Positions 17,941 through 27,121 of a stretch of 64,000 nt of DNA are shown here, piece after piece (the first letter of the stretch is position 1; every line of letters begins with the position of its first letter). The stretch is from GCA-2861595 sp035526335 (GTDB taxonomy: Bacteria; Actinomycetota; Acidimicrobiia; Acidimicrobiales; GCA-2861595). Position numbers and translations under genes: made by a program. Location of the stretch: positions 16,905 through 80,904 of the forward strand of contig DATLCN010000055.1 of the NCBI GenBank assembly GCA_035526335.1, in the 5' to 3' direction. The notes below the pieces were generated by a model that saw only the letters and a program-made list of their open reading frames with translations, searched no databases and was not told where the DNA came from.

Positions 17941-18654
17941 TTGGACGCCCTCCTGCACCCTCCGATCACCTTCGCCCACAGGGGTGCACGCTCCCGTGGA
18001 CGGGACAACACCCTCGACACCTTCCGACTGGCCCTCGACCTCGGGGCCTCCGGCCTGGAGAGCGATGCGTGGCTGACCGAGGACGGCGTGGTCGTGCTCG
18101 ACCACGACGGTGTGGTTCGGCGGGGCCGAGCCGGACTGCGGCGCGAGGCCATAGCCGGGATCCCCCGGACGCTCCTTCCCCCCCACATCCCGAGTCTCGA
18201 GGACCTCTATGACTCGTGCGGCACCTCGTTCGAGCTGTCGCTCGACATCAAGGATCCGCACGCCGCGCCGGCGGTGGTGGCAATCGCCCGCGGACTGGAG
18301 GGGGCGCTGCCGCGTCTCTGGCTCTGCTCGCCCAGTTGGGAGCAGACGGCTGAGTGGCGCCAGCTGTCGGAGGATGTGCGCCTCGTCGACTCCACGCGGC
18401 TCCGCAAGATCAAGGAGGGCCCCGAACGGCGCGCCGCTGTCCTGGCCGACAAGGGCATAGACGCGGTGAATCTCCACCACACCGACTGGACCGGTGGTCT
18501 CACCACCCTCTTCCACCGGTTCGAGCGACTGGCGCTGGGCTGGGACTGCCAGCACGAGCGGGTCCTGGCCGCACTTCTCGGCATGGGCATCGACGGCGTC
18601 TACTCCGACGACGTGGAGACCATGGTGGACGTCCTGAACGCCTTCCTCCGCTGA
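17941..18654 (+). CDS. Glycerophosphodiester phosphodiesterase
   Basis: A 237-residue GDPD-family TIM-barrel enzyme that hydrolyses glycerophosphodiesters to glycerol-3-phosphate and an alcohol. The catalytic motif is FAHRGARS (HRG), followed by NTLDTFRLAL, the metal-binding Glu/Asp in GLESDAWLTEDG and the second catalytic His in LDHDG. The TTG start at 17941 directly precedes the conserved N-terminus and has a -10-like hexamer; a start at 17887 would overlap the kinase by 44 bases. No signal peptide, so it acts in the cytoplasm on recycled lipid head groups. Confidence 0.88.
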   Translation: MDALLHPPITFAHRGARSRGRDNTLDTFRLALDLGASGLESDAWLTEDGVVVLDHDGVVRRGRAGLRREAIAGIPRTLLPPHIPSLEDLYDSCGTSFELSLDIKDPHAAPAVVAIARGLEGALPRLWLCSPSWEQTAEWRQLSEDVRLVDSTRLRKIKEGPERRAAVLADKGIDAVNLHHTDWTGGLTTLFHRFERLALGWDCQHERVLAALLGMGIDGVYSDDVETMVDVLNAFLR

Positions 18655-18669
18655 CGTCGGTCTCCAGGG

Positions 18670-19290
18670 TCAGAGCAGACCGAGAGCGTCGAGTGGCCAG
18701 ACCCTCACGAAGGCCCGGCCCACCACCCTCGAGGTCGAGATGCTGCCGAACACCCTGCTGTCGCTGGAGTTGGACCTGTTGTCACCCATCACCCAGATGT
18801 GGCTGGCCGGGATCTTCTCCGGGCCGAAGGTGCTGGTGGTCGTCGCCGGCGGCAGATAGGGCTCGCGAAGTGCTTCGCCGTCGATGTAGATGTGTCCTTC
18901 CTTGCCCTCCACGGTCTCGCCCGGAAGCCCGATCACCCGCTTGATCAGGTCGCGGATCACGCCGGCTTCGTTCGGTGGACGTTCGAAGACCACGACGTCT
19001 CCACGGTGCACGTCGTGCACCCGGTAGCTCAACTTGTTGACCAGCACCCGGTCCTGCTTCTTCAGAGTGGGCAACATCGACTCGGACGGGATGTAGAAGG
19101 CCTGGAAGAGGAACGTCTTGATGACGAGGGCGGCCAAAAGGGCGCCACCGATGATGACAAACCACTCCACGACCGTACGGGTCGAGCTCGGCTTCGTTCC
19201 CCCCCCGCGGTGGTCGTTCCCCGGAGGGGTTTCGTCGGCGTGGGGCAGGATGTCGTAGATCGAGCGGTCGGTCGAGGCAGATGTGGTCAC
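18670..19290 (-). CDS. lepB: Signal peptidase I
   Basis: A 206-residue membrane-anchored protease that removes signal peptides of exported proteins. One membrane helix (WFVIIGGALLAALVIKTFLF, residues 43-62) is followed by box B with the nucleophile S71 in IPSESMLPTL, box D with the general base K117 in LIKRVIGLPGE, and box E VMGDNRSNSSDSR. The N-terminal 40 residues are a disordered cytoplasmic tail. ATG 19290 overlaps the stop of the DUF3866 gene (ATGA), so the two are co-transcribed downstream of pafA. Confidence 0.95.
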   Translation of the reverse strand: MTTSASTDRSIYDILPHADETPPGNDHRGGGTKPSSTRTVVEWFVIIGGALLAALVIKTFLFQAFYIPSESMLPTLKKQDRVLVNKLSYRVHDVHRGDVVVFERPPNEAGVIRDLIKRVIGLPGETVEGKEGHIYIDGEALREPYLPPATTTSTFGPEKIPASHIWVMGDNRSNSSDSRVFGSISTSRVVGRAFVRVWPLDALGLL

Positions 19291-20321
19291 TGGCTATCGA
19301 CGCTACCGGCAATGTCGTCGCACATCGCCGCGGCAGCCACCCCCGCCGCCGCCGTGTAGGCGAAGAGGTCCGGGTCCTCCCCCACCGTCCGGCCCATGGC
19401 GGTGATACGGAGATCGTGAGCATCGACCAGTGGCCCGAGATCCGGTAGATCCACCTCGACGACCTCCTGCCCGGGCGCGTCCGGCTGGTGCCGACCCCTG
19501 GGTACCGGCACTCTTGCCCTGGCGTAGGCAAGCGCCAGCGCAGCGGTGGAATGATGGCTGATGCCCCGGTGTCTCGGCCGCGCATCGGCAGACGAAGCCC
19601 GAACCGCCACGATGGGCCGTCCGCCCGCCTTGTCGGCCACATCCACCACGGCTGCCACCTCCAGTGCTCCATGGCCGTGCCGCGTGCCCGTCCCCACCGT
19701 CCCGGGACCGGGGCCGACGACCACTGCGTCCGCACCGGCGGCGACAGCGACATCCAGAGCGGATCTGACGTTCACGGCCTCGAGGTCACCGCCGAAGGCC
19801 TGCCCGGCGCTGATCGTCACGTCCAGGAGAGCCTTCTCCCGAAGCTCCGCCACCAGATCCGAAAGGGCCAGCGGGAGGGCGGCTGAGTCGGTCATCACGT
19901 AGGCGAGAGACCGGGAGGGCGCCAGATGCTTGAACACGGCCGCCACCACCCCTACCTGACTGTGCAGCCCGCACGCGACCACCGGCACTCCCCCCAGCGA
20001 GCCCGGTGGGTCGTACCCCCCGTACTCCTCGGCCACCCCGGTGTCGCACTGCAGTGACGTGTACCGCAACTTGAGGACGTGCCCCGGGCCCTCCACTGCG
20101 AACTCGGACCGAGCAAGGTTCCAATGGACGACGTCCCAACCCCCCGTTCCCAAACCGAGGTCCACCGCGGTCGTGTTCACCACGACTGGATCCCCCACCG
20201 CCACGTCACCGATCAGCTGCGTGAGCACATAAGCCCGCCGACCCGAGTCCAGCGACACCCGTTGCAATCCCTCCCGCTCCGCCAGAACTCCGGTGACGAC
20301 CTGCGTCGAAAACCGCGGCAT
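19287..20321 (-). CDS. DUF3866-family protein
   Basis: A 344-residue conserved protein of unknown function; length and sequence (VNTTAVDLGLGTGGWDVVHWN, HSQVGVVAAVF, HRGISHHS) fit DUF3866 from memory. It contains many Gly/Ala-rich strand-helix segments and the repeated HxHS-like strings suggest a possible metal or nucleotide site. No signal peptide. It sits 16 bases after pafA and overlaps lepB; DUF3866 genes near proteasome genes recur in actinobacteria, suggesting but not proving a link to protein turnover. Confidence 0.82.
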   Translation of the reverse strand: MPRFSTQVVTGVLAEREGLQRVSLDSGRRAYVLTQLIGDVAVGDPVVVNTTAVDLGLGTGGWDVVHWNLARSEFAVEGPGHVLKLRYTSLQCDTGVAEEYGGYDPPGSLGGVPVVACGLHSQVGVVAAVFKHLAPSRSLAYVMTDSAALPLALSDLVAELREKALLDVTISAGQAFGGDLEAVNVRSALDVAVAAGADAVVVGPGPGTVGTGTRHGHGALEVAAVVDVADKAGGRPIVAVRASSADARPRHRGISHHSTAALALAYARARVPVPRGRHQPDAPGQEVVEVDLPDLGPLVDAHDLRITAMGRTVGEDPDLFAYTAAAGVAAAAMCDDIAGSVDSQ

Positions 20322-20336
20322 CAGCTGAGGTGGGCG

Positions 20337-21695
20337 TTAAAGGGAGGCGATGAGCTTCTCGACGCGCTCGTCACGGGATTTGAAAGGGTCCTTGCACAGC
20401 ACCGTGCGCTGGGCCTGGTCGTTGAGCTTGAGGTGCACCCAGTCGACGGTGAAGTCACGCCGCTTCTCCTTCGCCTTCTTGATGAACTCGCCCCGCAGGC
20501 GGGCCCGTGTCGTCTGCGGCGGTACGTCCACCGCGGTGTCGATCTCCTCGTTGGTGCACATCCGCTCCACGAGGCCCCGGTCCTGCATCCGGTAGAAGAG
20601 TCCGCGCGCCTGGGAGATGTCGTGGTACTGGAGGTCCATCAACGCGACCTTCGGATGGGTGAGCGGGACGTCGTGGCGCTTCTGGTACGCCTCGATCAGG
20701 GAGTGCTTGATGGCCCAGTCGCACTCGCGATCGAGTGACAGGGGGTCCTTCTCCAGTCCGGTGAGGCAGTGCTCCCACATCCCGAGGGCCTGCTCCTCCA
20801 ACGGGCTCAGCCCCCGCTGGGCGTGGTACTTCTGTGCCCGCGCGAGATACTCGCCCTGGATGTCGAGGGCGCTCACCTCGCGCCCGTTGGCCAGCCGGAC
20901 CCGCCTCCTGCATGTGATGTCGTGGCTGATGTCGCGTATGGCCCTGATCGGGTTCTCGAGGGTCATGTCCCGCAGCACCACCCCCGGATCCTCGAGCATT
21001 CGGAGCAGGATGCTCGTAGCACCGACCTTGAGAAACGTGGCGTACTCGCTCATGTTCGAGTCGCCGACAATGACGTGGAGCCGGCGGAATCGCTCGGCGT
21101 CGGCGTGTGGCTCGTCGCGGGTGTTGATGATCGGGCGGCTGCGCGTGGTGGCGCTGCTCACGCCCTCCCAGATGTGCTCAGCCCGTTGACTGAGGCAGAA
21201 CACCGCGCCCCGGGGGGTGTTGAGGACCTTGCCTGCGCCGGCGTAGACTTGGCGGGAGACGAAGAACGGGATCAGCACCTCGGCGTAGTGGCCGAAGTCA
21301 TCCCGCCGGCTGGTGAGGTAGTTCTCGTGACAGCCATAGGAGTTGCCGGCGGAGTCGGTGTTGTTCTTGAACAGGTAAATGACCCCCCGGATCCCCTCCT
21401 CGCGCAAGCGCTGCTCGGCGCTGAGCAGCAGGTGCTCGAGGATCCTCTCACCCGCCTTGTCGTGCACGACCAGATCGCGGATCGAGTCGCACTCGGGGGT
21501 CGCGTACTCGGGATGGCTGCCGACGTCGAGGTACAGACGGGCTCCGTTCTCGAGGAACACGTTGCTGCTCCGGCCCCAGCTCACCACCCGGCGGAACAGG
21601 TATCGGGCCACCTCGTCGGGGCTCAGCCGGCGCTGCCCGCGCAACGTGCACGTGACGCCGTACTCGTTCTCGAGTCCGAAGATCCGCCGGTCCAT
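20337..21695 (-). CDS. pafA: Pup-protein ligase PafA
   Basis: A 452-residue ligase of the glutamine-synthetase-like carboxylate-amine fold that joins the C-terminal Glu of Pup to substrate lysines using ATP. The N-terminus RRIFGLENEYGVTC carries the metal-binding Glu residues, and RLYLDVGSHPEYATPECD contains the catalytic Asp (D57). RPIINTRDEPHADAE and the C-terminal ERVEKLIASL complete the family pattern. Length matches PafA (about 450) and not Dop (about 500), and the N-terminus distinguishes it from the dop at 23793. It is separated from prcA by one divergent small gene. pafBC, which follow pafA in mycobacteria, are not here. Confidence 0.97.
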   Translation of the reverse strand: MDRRIFGLENEYGVTCTLRGQRRLSPDEVARYLFRRVVSWGRSSNVFLENGARLYLDVGSHPEYATPECDSIRDLVVHDKAGERILEHLLLSAEQRLREEGIRGVIYLFKNNTDSAGNSYGCHENYLTSRRDDFGHYAEVLIPFFVSRQVYAGAGKVLNTPRGAVFCLSQRAEHIWEGVSSATTRSRPIINTRDEPHADAERFRRLHVIVGDSNMSEYATFLKVGATSILLRMLEDPGVVLRDMTLENPIRAIRDISHDITCRRRVRLANGREVSALDIQGEYLARAQKYHAQRGLSPLEEQALGMWEHCLTGLEKDPLSLDRECDWAIKHSLIEAYQKRHDVPLTHPKVALMDLQYHDISQARGLFYRMQDRGLVERMCTNEEIDTAVDVPPQTTRARLRGEFIKKAKEKRRDFTVDWVHLKLNDQAQRTVLCKDPFKSRDERVEKLIASL

Positions 21696-21701
21696 GTGGC
21701 C

Positions 21702-21711
21702 ACGGTACCGT
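21702..21711. promoter_or_regulatory. Palindromic shared -10 of pafA and the divergent small gene
   Basis: ACGGTACCGT is a perfect 10-bp palindrome. It gives TACCGT six bases before ATG 21695 on the minus strand (leaderless pafA) and TACCGT on the plus strand at 21706-21711, followed by a short leader with GGAGG before ATG 21734. One symmetric element can thus serve both directions. Confidence 0.6.
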
Positions 21712-21733
21712 TCACCGTGTGCCTGGAGGACCG

Positions 21734-21958
21734 ATGGTGCACCTGCTCTCAGTGCACGATGCCTTCCATGCCAGGGTGATTGCCGCTCGGCTGGGCTCCG
21801 ACGGCATCCTCACCGAACTGAGGGGTGCGGTCGACGGTCCGTACCCGGTGCGGGGCGAGGTGCGCATCTATGTCGTTCCCGAGGACCTGGCCGTCGCACG
21901 GGAACTGCTTCTCGCCGACGAGGTCGAGGCGATGTTCGAGGACGAGCCGGACAGCTAG
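21734..21958 (+). CDS. DUF2007-like small protein
   Basis: A 74-residue protein with the ferredoxin-like pattern of DUF2007 (putative signal-transducing) proteins: VHLLSVHDAFHARVIAARLG, then EVRIYVVPEDLAVARELLL. The family often has the layout strand-helix-strand-strand-helix and binds unknown ligands. ATG 21734 follows GGAGG by five bases; the longer ORF start at 21719 is not needed. It is transcribed away from pafA and ends convergent to prcA, isolated inside the proteasome block. Confidence 0.8.
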   Translation: MVHLLSVHDAFHARVIAARLGSDGILTELRGAVDGPYPVRGEVRIYVVPEDLAVARELLLADEVEAMFEDEPDS

Positions 21959-21971
21959 CGCCGCCAGGGCC

Positions 21972-22652
21972 TCAGGCCAGCAGCCCGGCCAACTCGTCCA
22001 CCTCTATACGCCGGAAAGCGCGCCTCTCGCTGGGCCGCGCCAGGACGCCCACCTCGAGCTCAGCCGGCGACAGCTCCCGTTCGGGACCGGCCAGGGCGGC
22101 CACCGCCGCCTTCAATGCCTCGCCCAGAGACGCACCTTCCACATAGCTCGACTCCAGCCGCTCCTGGATGGCCTCGGCCTCACCACCGAGGACGCTGTAG
22201 CGCGTCTCGTCGAAGACGGTGCCGTCGTAGAGCACGTGGTACAGCTGATCCTCACCGCTGCCCTTGGGGCCGACCTCGGCCACGAGGATCTCCACCTCCA
22301 TGGGCTTCATCTCGTGGGTGAAGACCTGGCCCAGAAACTGGGCATAGACGTTGGCGAGGGAACGGGCGTCCACATCCTCACGGCTGTAGGCGTAGCCCTT
22401 GGTGTCGGCATGGCGCACTCCGGCCACTCTCAACTGGTCGAACTCGTTGAACTTGCCCACGCCGGCAAAGGCGATGCGGTCGTAGATCTCACTGATCTTG
22501 TGAAGAGTTCGGGAAGGGTTCTCGGCGGCGAGGAGAATGCCCTCGGCGTAGACCAGGCCGACGAGCGAGCGGCCCCGGGCGATGCCCTTGCGGGCGTAGT
22601 CGGCCTTGTCCTTCATGACCTGCTCGGGGGCCACGTAGAAAGGCATGGTCAT
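21972..22652 (-). CDS. prcA: Proteasome subunit alpha
   Basis: A 226-residue non-catalytic alpha subunit forming the outer rings of the 20S core. MTMPFYVAPEQVMKDKADYA is the gating N-terminus, followed by RKGIARGRSLVGLVYAEG typical of alpha subunits; there is no catalytic Thr. It lies 64 bases after prcB and has GGAGGTGAGG-type Shine-Dalgarno directly upstream. With prcB it forms the barrel that degrades pupylated proteins delivered by the ATPase. Confidence 0.96.
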   Translation of the reverse strand: MTMPFYVAPEQVMKDKADYARKGIARGRSLVGLVYAEGILLAAENPSRTLHKISEIYDRIAFAGVGKFNEFDQLRVAGVRHADTKGYAYSREDVDARSLANVYAQFLGQVFTHEMKPMEVEILVAEVGPKGSGEDQLYHVLYDGTVFDETRYSVLGGEAEAIQERLESSYVEGASLGEALKAAVAALAGPERELSPAELEVGVLARPSERRAFRRIEVDELAGLLA

Positions 22653-22716
22653 CGGTCCTCACCTCCTTCGGTGGTGACACCCGATGAAAGCTCCATGGAG
22701 CGGCCTCCCGGTCCGC

Positions 22717-23508
22717 TCATGGGTTCTGGCCCCTGGTCGTGCGGCGCCTGATGAGGGCTCCGAAGCGCTCGGCCACCTCGCTCTCGGCCACACCTTCGTA
22801 ACCGGCGGCGGTGATGGTGGCGATGGCGGGGTAGATGCCGCGCACCGCATCAGGACCGCCGGTGGCGCTGTCCTCCTCGGCCGCCTCGTAGAGGCTCTGG
22901 ATGGCCAGCTCCATGGTGGCTTCACGGTCCATTCCCTCGGACCAGCCGAGCTTGACCGTGGTGCGCGCGTCACGACCGCCGGAGCCGTCGGCGTGGTAGT
23001 CGGATTCTTCGTAACGACCGCCGGTGACGTCGTAGGTGAAGATGCGGCCCTGGCCTCGCCGCACGTCGTAGCCGGCGAAGATCGGCACGACCACGAGTCC
23101 CTGCATGGCGAGCGGCATGTTCTGGCGGATCATCTGGGCCAGCTGGTTGGCCTTGCCCTCCAGGCTGAGAAAAGCCCCCTCGACCTTCTCGTAGTGCTCC
23201 AACTGGAGCTGAAACAGCCGCACCATCTCCATAGCCGGTCCCGCGGCGCCGGCGATGGCCACCCCGGAGTGTCGGTCAGCCGGATACACCTTCTCCATGT
23301 TCCGGTGGGCGATCGCCGATCCGGCGGTGGCACGCCGGTCGCCGGCCATCACCACGCCGTCGCCATACCGGATGGCCACGATGGTCGTGCCGTGCGTAAT
23401 CACCGACGGGTCCACCTCGAAGCGCGCCTCGGCGCCGTGAAGGCGGCGTAACAATCCGGCGAAGCTGGGACCGGGATCATCGGCGGGTGGAAAGAGGGGC
23501 AGGGTCAT
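22717..23508 (-). CDS. prcB: Proteasome subunit beta
   Basis: A 263-residue proprotein of the catalytic beta subunit. Residues 1-40 are the propeptide, removed by self-cleavage after Gly40 in VITHG-TTIVAIRYG, exposing T41 as the N-terminal nucleophile. VVMAGDRRATAG (Asp and the Lys/Arg site) and the C-terminal NTN-hydrolase strands follow. ATG 23508 has TAGCCT nine bases upstream and could have its own promoter, but pup lies only 72 bases before it. Confidence 0.96.
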   Translation of the reverse strand: MTLPLFPPADDPGPSFAGLLRRLHGAEARFEVDPSVITHGTTIVAIRYGDGVVMAGDRRATAGSAIAHRNMEKVYPADRHSGVAIAGAAGPAMEMVRLFQLQLEHYEKVEGAFLSLEGKANQLAQMIRQNMPLAMQGLVVVPIFAGYDVRRGQGRIFTYDVTGGRYEESDYHADGSGGRDARTTVKLGWSEGMDREATMELAIQSLYEAAEEDSATGGPDAVRGIYPAIATITAAGYEGVAESEVAERFGALIRRRTTRGQNP

Positions 23509-23517
23509 GGCCCCGGG

Positions 23518-23523
23518 AGGCTA
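23518..23523 (-). promoter_or_regulatory. Putative internal -10 element before prcB
   Basis: GGTAGCCT on the minus strand; TAGCCT ends nine bases before ATG 23508 inside the pup-prcB gap. It would let prcBA be transcribed separately from dop-pup. Confidence 0.45.
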
Positions 23524-23580
23524 CCGGGTCCGACAGGCAGCCGAGTTGACCCGAAACCGGCGTGGTGTACCGCCAGCGGA

Positions 23581-23778
23581 CTACTGGCCACCCTTCTGAA
23601 CGTAGGCCTTCACGAAGTCCTCGGCATTGACCTCCAGTACCTCATCGATCTCGTCGAGCAGATCGTCCAGCTCTGCCTTGATCTTCTCGCCCTGCCCCGA
23701 TGACGCGGGCGCAGCCTCGTCGACCTTCTCCGCCTCCCTGGGGGGTGCTTGGCGCCGCTTCTGCTCTCGCTCAGTCAT
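23581..23778 (-). CDS. pup: Prokaryotic ubiquitin-like protein Pup
   Basis: A 65-residue intrinsically disordered tag. The sequence ELDDLLDEIDEVLE (residues 36-49) is the region that forms a helix on the proteasomal ATPase coiled coil, and the C-terminus VQKGGQ ends in Gln, so Dop must deamidate it to Glu before PafA can ligate it. It lies 14 bases after dop and 72 before prcB. Confidence 0.98.
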   Translation of the reverse strand: MTEREQKRRQAPPREAEKVDEAAPASSGQGEKIKAELDDLLDEIDEVLEVNAEDFVKAYVQKGGQ

Positions 23779-23792
23779 CCTGCGACATCCTT

Positions 23793-25280
23793 CTATGAGC
23801 CCAGCCGGTCCAACAGCTCAGCGGGGCTTGAACATTCTTCCAACAAGCTATCGACCATCTCTGCGGTTCCTCTTAGCGGTTCCATCATCGGTACCCGCCG
23901 TAGGGGGTCCTCACCCAGGTCGAAGACGAGCGAATCCCAGTTGGCGGCGGCTATCGAAGAGGCCCAACGCTGCAGGCAGCGCCCCCGGAAGTAGGCCCTG
24001 GTGTCGGTCGGCGGCTGGGTGACGGCTTCGGCCACCGACTCCTCCGTGACCAGCCGCTCCATCCCCAGCTTCTCGTAGAGCGAACGCTCGGGTCGAACGT
24101 CGTGGTACTGCAGGTCCATGGCCGCCAACCGGTGATCGTCCCAGGACAGGCCGTGCCTCTCGCGGTACCCGCTGAGGAGGCGGTACTTGGCCACCCAGTC
24201 CAGCTGTCCGGCTAGGGACATCGGGTCCGTCTCCAGCGCGAGGAGCACCTCCTCCCATCGCCGCAGCACCTCGGCCCCGACCTCCGGCCCCACGGCCTCC
24301 AGGCCGCGGTCCTCGGCGTACTTGCGAGCCAGATCGAGGTACTCCCACTGCACGTCGAGGGCCTTCATCTTCCGCCCGTCGGCAAGCTCCAGCATCTGGG
24401 ACAGCTCGAGGTCGTAGGAGACGCGCCGGATGGCCTGCACCGGTGCAGCCAGGGTGAGCGGATCCTTCAGCCAGTCGTCCTCGATCATGCACAGCACGAT
24501 GGAGGTGACGCCGACCTTCAGGAAGGTCGAGACCTCGCTCAGGTTGGCGTCCCCCACGATCACGTGGAGGCGCCGGTACTTCTGGGCGTCAGCGTGTGGC
24601 TCGTCCCGGGTGTTGACGATGGGTCGCTTCAGCGTGGTCTCCAGGCCGACTTCCTCCTCGAAGAAGTCGGCCCGCTGGGTCAACTGGTAGTCGACCCGCT
24701 CGCCGCCCGTGGACGAGGCTTCCGTTCCGACCTTCCCCGCCCCCGTGAAGATCTGGCGGGTGACGAAAAAGGGGATCACATGCTGGACGATCCGGGCGAA
24801 GGGCACCTGCCGGTCCATCAGATAGTTCTCATGGGTGCCGTACGAGTTGCCCTTGCGGTCGGAGTTGTTCTTGTAGATCACGATGTGCTGGCCGGCCGGC
24901 AAGCTGCGGCTGGCCGCTGCCATCGATCGGGCGATGATGCGTTCGCCAGCCTTGTCGTAGCGCACGCATTCGAGCGCGTCCAGGCACTCGGGAGTCGAGA
25001 ATTCCGGATGGGCGTGGTCCACGTAGTAGCGGGCCCCGTTGGTGAGCACGGCGTTGACAAGGTGGGTTTCCACCTCCGGGGGCGACGAGCCGTCGCGGGT
25101 GAAGCCTCGAGCGTCGTTGCCCGGCGATTCGTCCTCGAAGTCCCAGCCCACCTTGCGCTGCAACTCGCTCACGTAGGCGTTGATCAGCACCGACGAGGCG
25201 GCGATCGGGTTCTTCTCGCCCATGCCTCGGGGGTCGATCCCGTACTCCGTCTCGATCCCGCAGACCTTCGGGAGGGCCAT
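23793..25280 (-). CDS. dop: Pup deamidase/depupylase Dop
   Basis: A 495-residue paralogue of PafA. MALPKVCGIETEYGI holds the metal-binding Glu residues, and ARYYVDHAHPEFSTPEC contains the catalytic Asp. Compared with PafA it has the extra loop region after INAYVSELQRK that is characteristic of Dop. It converts Pup-Gln to Pup-Glu and also removes Pup from substrates. Position directly before pup matches other actinobacteria. Confidence 0.97.
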   Translation of the reverse strand: MALPKVCGIETEYGIDPRGMGEKNPIAASSVLINAYVSELQRKVGWDFEDESPGNDARGFTRDGSSPPEVETHLVNAVLTNGARYYVDHAHPEFSTPECLDALECVRYDKAGERIIARSMAAASRSLPAGQHIVIYKNNSDRKGNSYGTHENYLMDRQVPFARIVQHVIPFFVTRQIFTGAGKVGTEASSTGGERVDYQLTQRADFFEEEVGLETTLKRPIVNTRDEPHADAQKYRRLHVIVGDANLSEVSTFLKVGVTSIVLCMIEDDWLKDPLTLAAPVQAIRRVSYDLELSQMLELADGRKMKALDVQWEYLDLARKYAEDRGLEAVGPEVGAEVLRRWEEVLLALETDPMSLAGQLDWVAKYRLLSGYRERHGLSWDDHRLAAMDLQYHDVRPERSLYEKLGMERLVTEESVAEAVTQPPTDTRAYFRGRCLQRWASSIAAANWDSLVFDLGEDPLRRVPMMEPLRGTAEMVDSLLEECSSPAELLDRLGS

Positions 25281-25321
25281 GACTCGAAGCTACAGCCCAT
25301 TCGGGCCGTTCAGGCGCAGGC

Positions 25322-27106
25322 CTAGAGGTACTGGCCGGTGCCGACCCGTTCGATGGCGCGGCCGCCGACCGGGACGTCACCCTCCTTGCCCTCGGACAAC
25401 AGGACCCGCAGGAACACGATGCGCTCGCCCTTCTTGCCGGAGATCTTGGCCCAATCGTCCGGATTGGTGGAGTTGGGCAGGTCCTCGTGCTCCTTGTACT
25501 CCTGCTTGATCGAGGCGCTGAGGTCCTCCCAGCGGATGCCCTTGCCCTCGCCGGCGATCTGGCGCTTGATGGAGAGCTTCTTCGCCCGCCGCACGATGTT
25601 CTCGATCATGGCGCCCGACGAGAAATCCTTGAAGTACATGACCTCCTTGTCGCCGTTCTGGTAGGTGACCTCGATGAAGCGGTTCTCGTCGCCAGTCCGG
25701 TACATCTCCTCGACGGTTCGCTCGATCATGACCCGTACCGCCTTGTCACGGTCGCCCCCGCCCAGGGCCTCGACCTCGCCGGCATCCAGGGGTAGATCCG
25801 AGGTGAGGTACCGGGCGAAGATCTGGGCGGCTGCGCCTGCGTCGGGCCTCTCGATCTTGATCTTCACGTCGAGGCGGCCCGGCCGGAGGATGGCAGGGTC
25901 GATGAGATCCTCCCTGTTGGATGCGCCGATGACGATGACGTTCTTCAGCGTCTCCACGCCGTCGATCTCAGCCAGCAACTGGGGGACGATCGTGGACTCC
26001 ATGTCCGAGGAGATCCCCGTGCCCCGGGTCCGGAAGAGAGAGTCCATCTCGTCGAAGAAGACGATGACGGGCATGCCCTCCTCGGACTTCTCCCGTGCCC
26101 GCTGGAACACCAGGCGGATCTGGCGCTCGGTCTCGCCCACGTATTTGTTGAGCAGCTCAGGACCCTTGATGTTGAGGAAATAGCTCTTGGCGTTGGTGTC
26201 GCCGGTGACCTGGGCCACCTTCTTGGCGAGGGAGTTGGCGACGGCCTTGGCGATGAGGGTCTTGCCACACCCGGGCGGACCGTAGAGAAGGATCCCCTTG
26301 GGCGCCGGCAGGCGGTGCTCCACGAACAGATCACGATGGAGGAACGGCAACTCCACGGCGTCGGTGATCGCCTCGATCTGGCTGTCCAGCCCACCGACGT
26401 CGTCGTAGGAGATGTCAGGCACCTCCTCCAGGACCAGTTCCTCCACCTCAGGACGGGGCAGACGCTCCAGAAGGAGCCCGGTGCGGGAGTCCATGAGCAC
26501 GGTGTCGCCCGATCGCAGCCGCTGACCCACCAGCGACTCGGCCAGCTCCACGACCCTCTCCTCGTCGGCGCGACCGACGACAATGGCCCTGAGGCCCCCC
26601 TCCAGCAGTTCCTTCATGGTGACGATCTCGCCCGACAACTCCTGGCTGCGGGCCATCACCACGTTGAGCGACTCGTTCAGGACCACTTCCTGACCGCGCT
26701 CGAGCTTCTCCTGGTCTATCTCCGGATGCAGCGCCACGCGCATCTTGCGGCCTGCCGAGAACACGTCGACGGTCCCGTCGTCGTTGCTGTTGAGGAAGGT
26801 TCCGTAGGCCGAGGGTGGCTGGGTGAGCTTGTCGACCTCCTCTCGCAGCGCCCCGATGTGCTCTCGTGCCTCACGGAGGGTGTAGGTGAGCTTCTCGTTC
26901 TGCGAGACCGCCTGAGCGAGCTGGCCCTTGGTTTCGAGAAGCTTCTCTTCCAGGGTGCGTACCCGCTTCGGAGCATCCTGGAGCTTGCGGCGGAGGGAGA
27001 TCACTTCCTCCTCCAGCACCTGCGCCTGCTCGCGCAGCTCAGCCAGCTCCTGCATCTGCTCGCCTGTCCTGCGCAGCTCCGAATCGCCCGTCGGGATCAC
27101 CTCCAC
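25322..27106 (-). CDS. mpa: Proteasome-associated AAA+ ATPase ARC/Mpa
   Basis: A 594-residue hexameric unfoldase. Residues 18-95 are the coiled coil that captures Pup (ELREQAQVLEEEVISLRRKL to REEVDKL), 100-240 two OB folds, 270-530 the AAA+ module with Walker A GPPGCGKT, Walker B VIVFFDEMDS and arginine fingers near ILRPGRLD. The C-terminus GTGQYL is the tail that opens the PrcA gate. GTG 27106 is chosen because AGGAG lies five bases upstream and TATGGT further up; Met at 27055 is an alternative 17 residues in. It lies 41 bases before dop. Confidence 0.96.
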   Translation of the reverse strand: MEVIPTGDSELRRTGEQMQELAELREQAQVLEEEVISLRRKLQDAPKRVRTLEEKLLETKGQLAQAVSQNEKLTYTLREAREHIGALREEVDKLTQPPSAYGTFLNSNDDGTVDVFSAGRKMRVALHPEIDQEKLERGQEVVLNESLNVVMARSQELSGEIVTMKELLEGGLRAIVVGRADEERVVELAESLVGQRLRSGDTVLMDSRTGLLLERLPRPEVEELVLEEVPDISYDDVGGLDSQIEAITDAVELPFLHRDLFVEHRLPAPKGILLYGPPGCGKTLIAKAVANSLAKKVAQVTGDTNAKSYFLNIKGPELLNKYVGETERQIRLVFQRAREKSEEGMPVIVFFDEMDSLFRTRGTGISSDMESTIVPQLLAEIDGVETLKNVIVIGASNREDLIDPAILRPGRLDVKIKIERPDAGAAAQIFARYLTSDLPLDAGEVEALGGGDRDKAVRVMIERTVEEMYRTGDENRFIEVTYQNGDKEVMYFKDFSSGAMIENIVRRAKKLSIKRQIAGEGKGIRWEDLSASIKQEYKEHEDLPNSTNPDDWAKISGKKGERIVFLRVLLSEGKEGDVPVGGRAIERVGTGQYL

Positions 27107-27121
27107 AGCGTCTCCTGGTCG

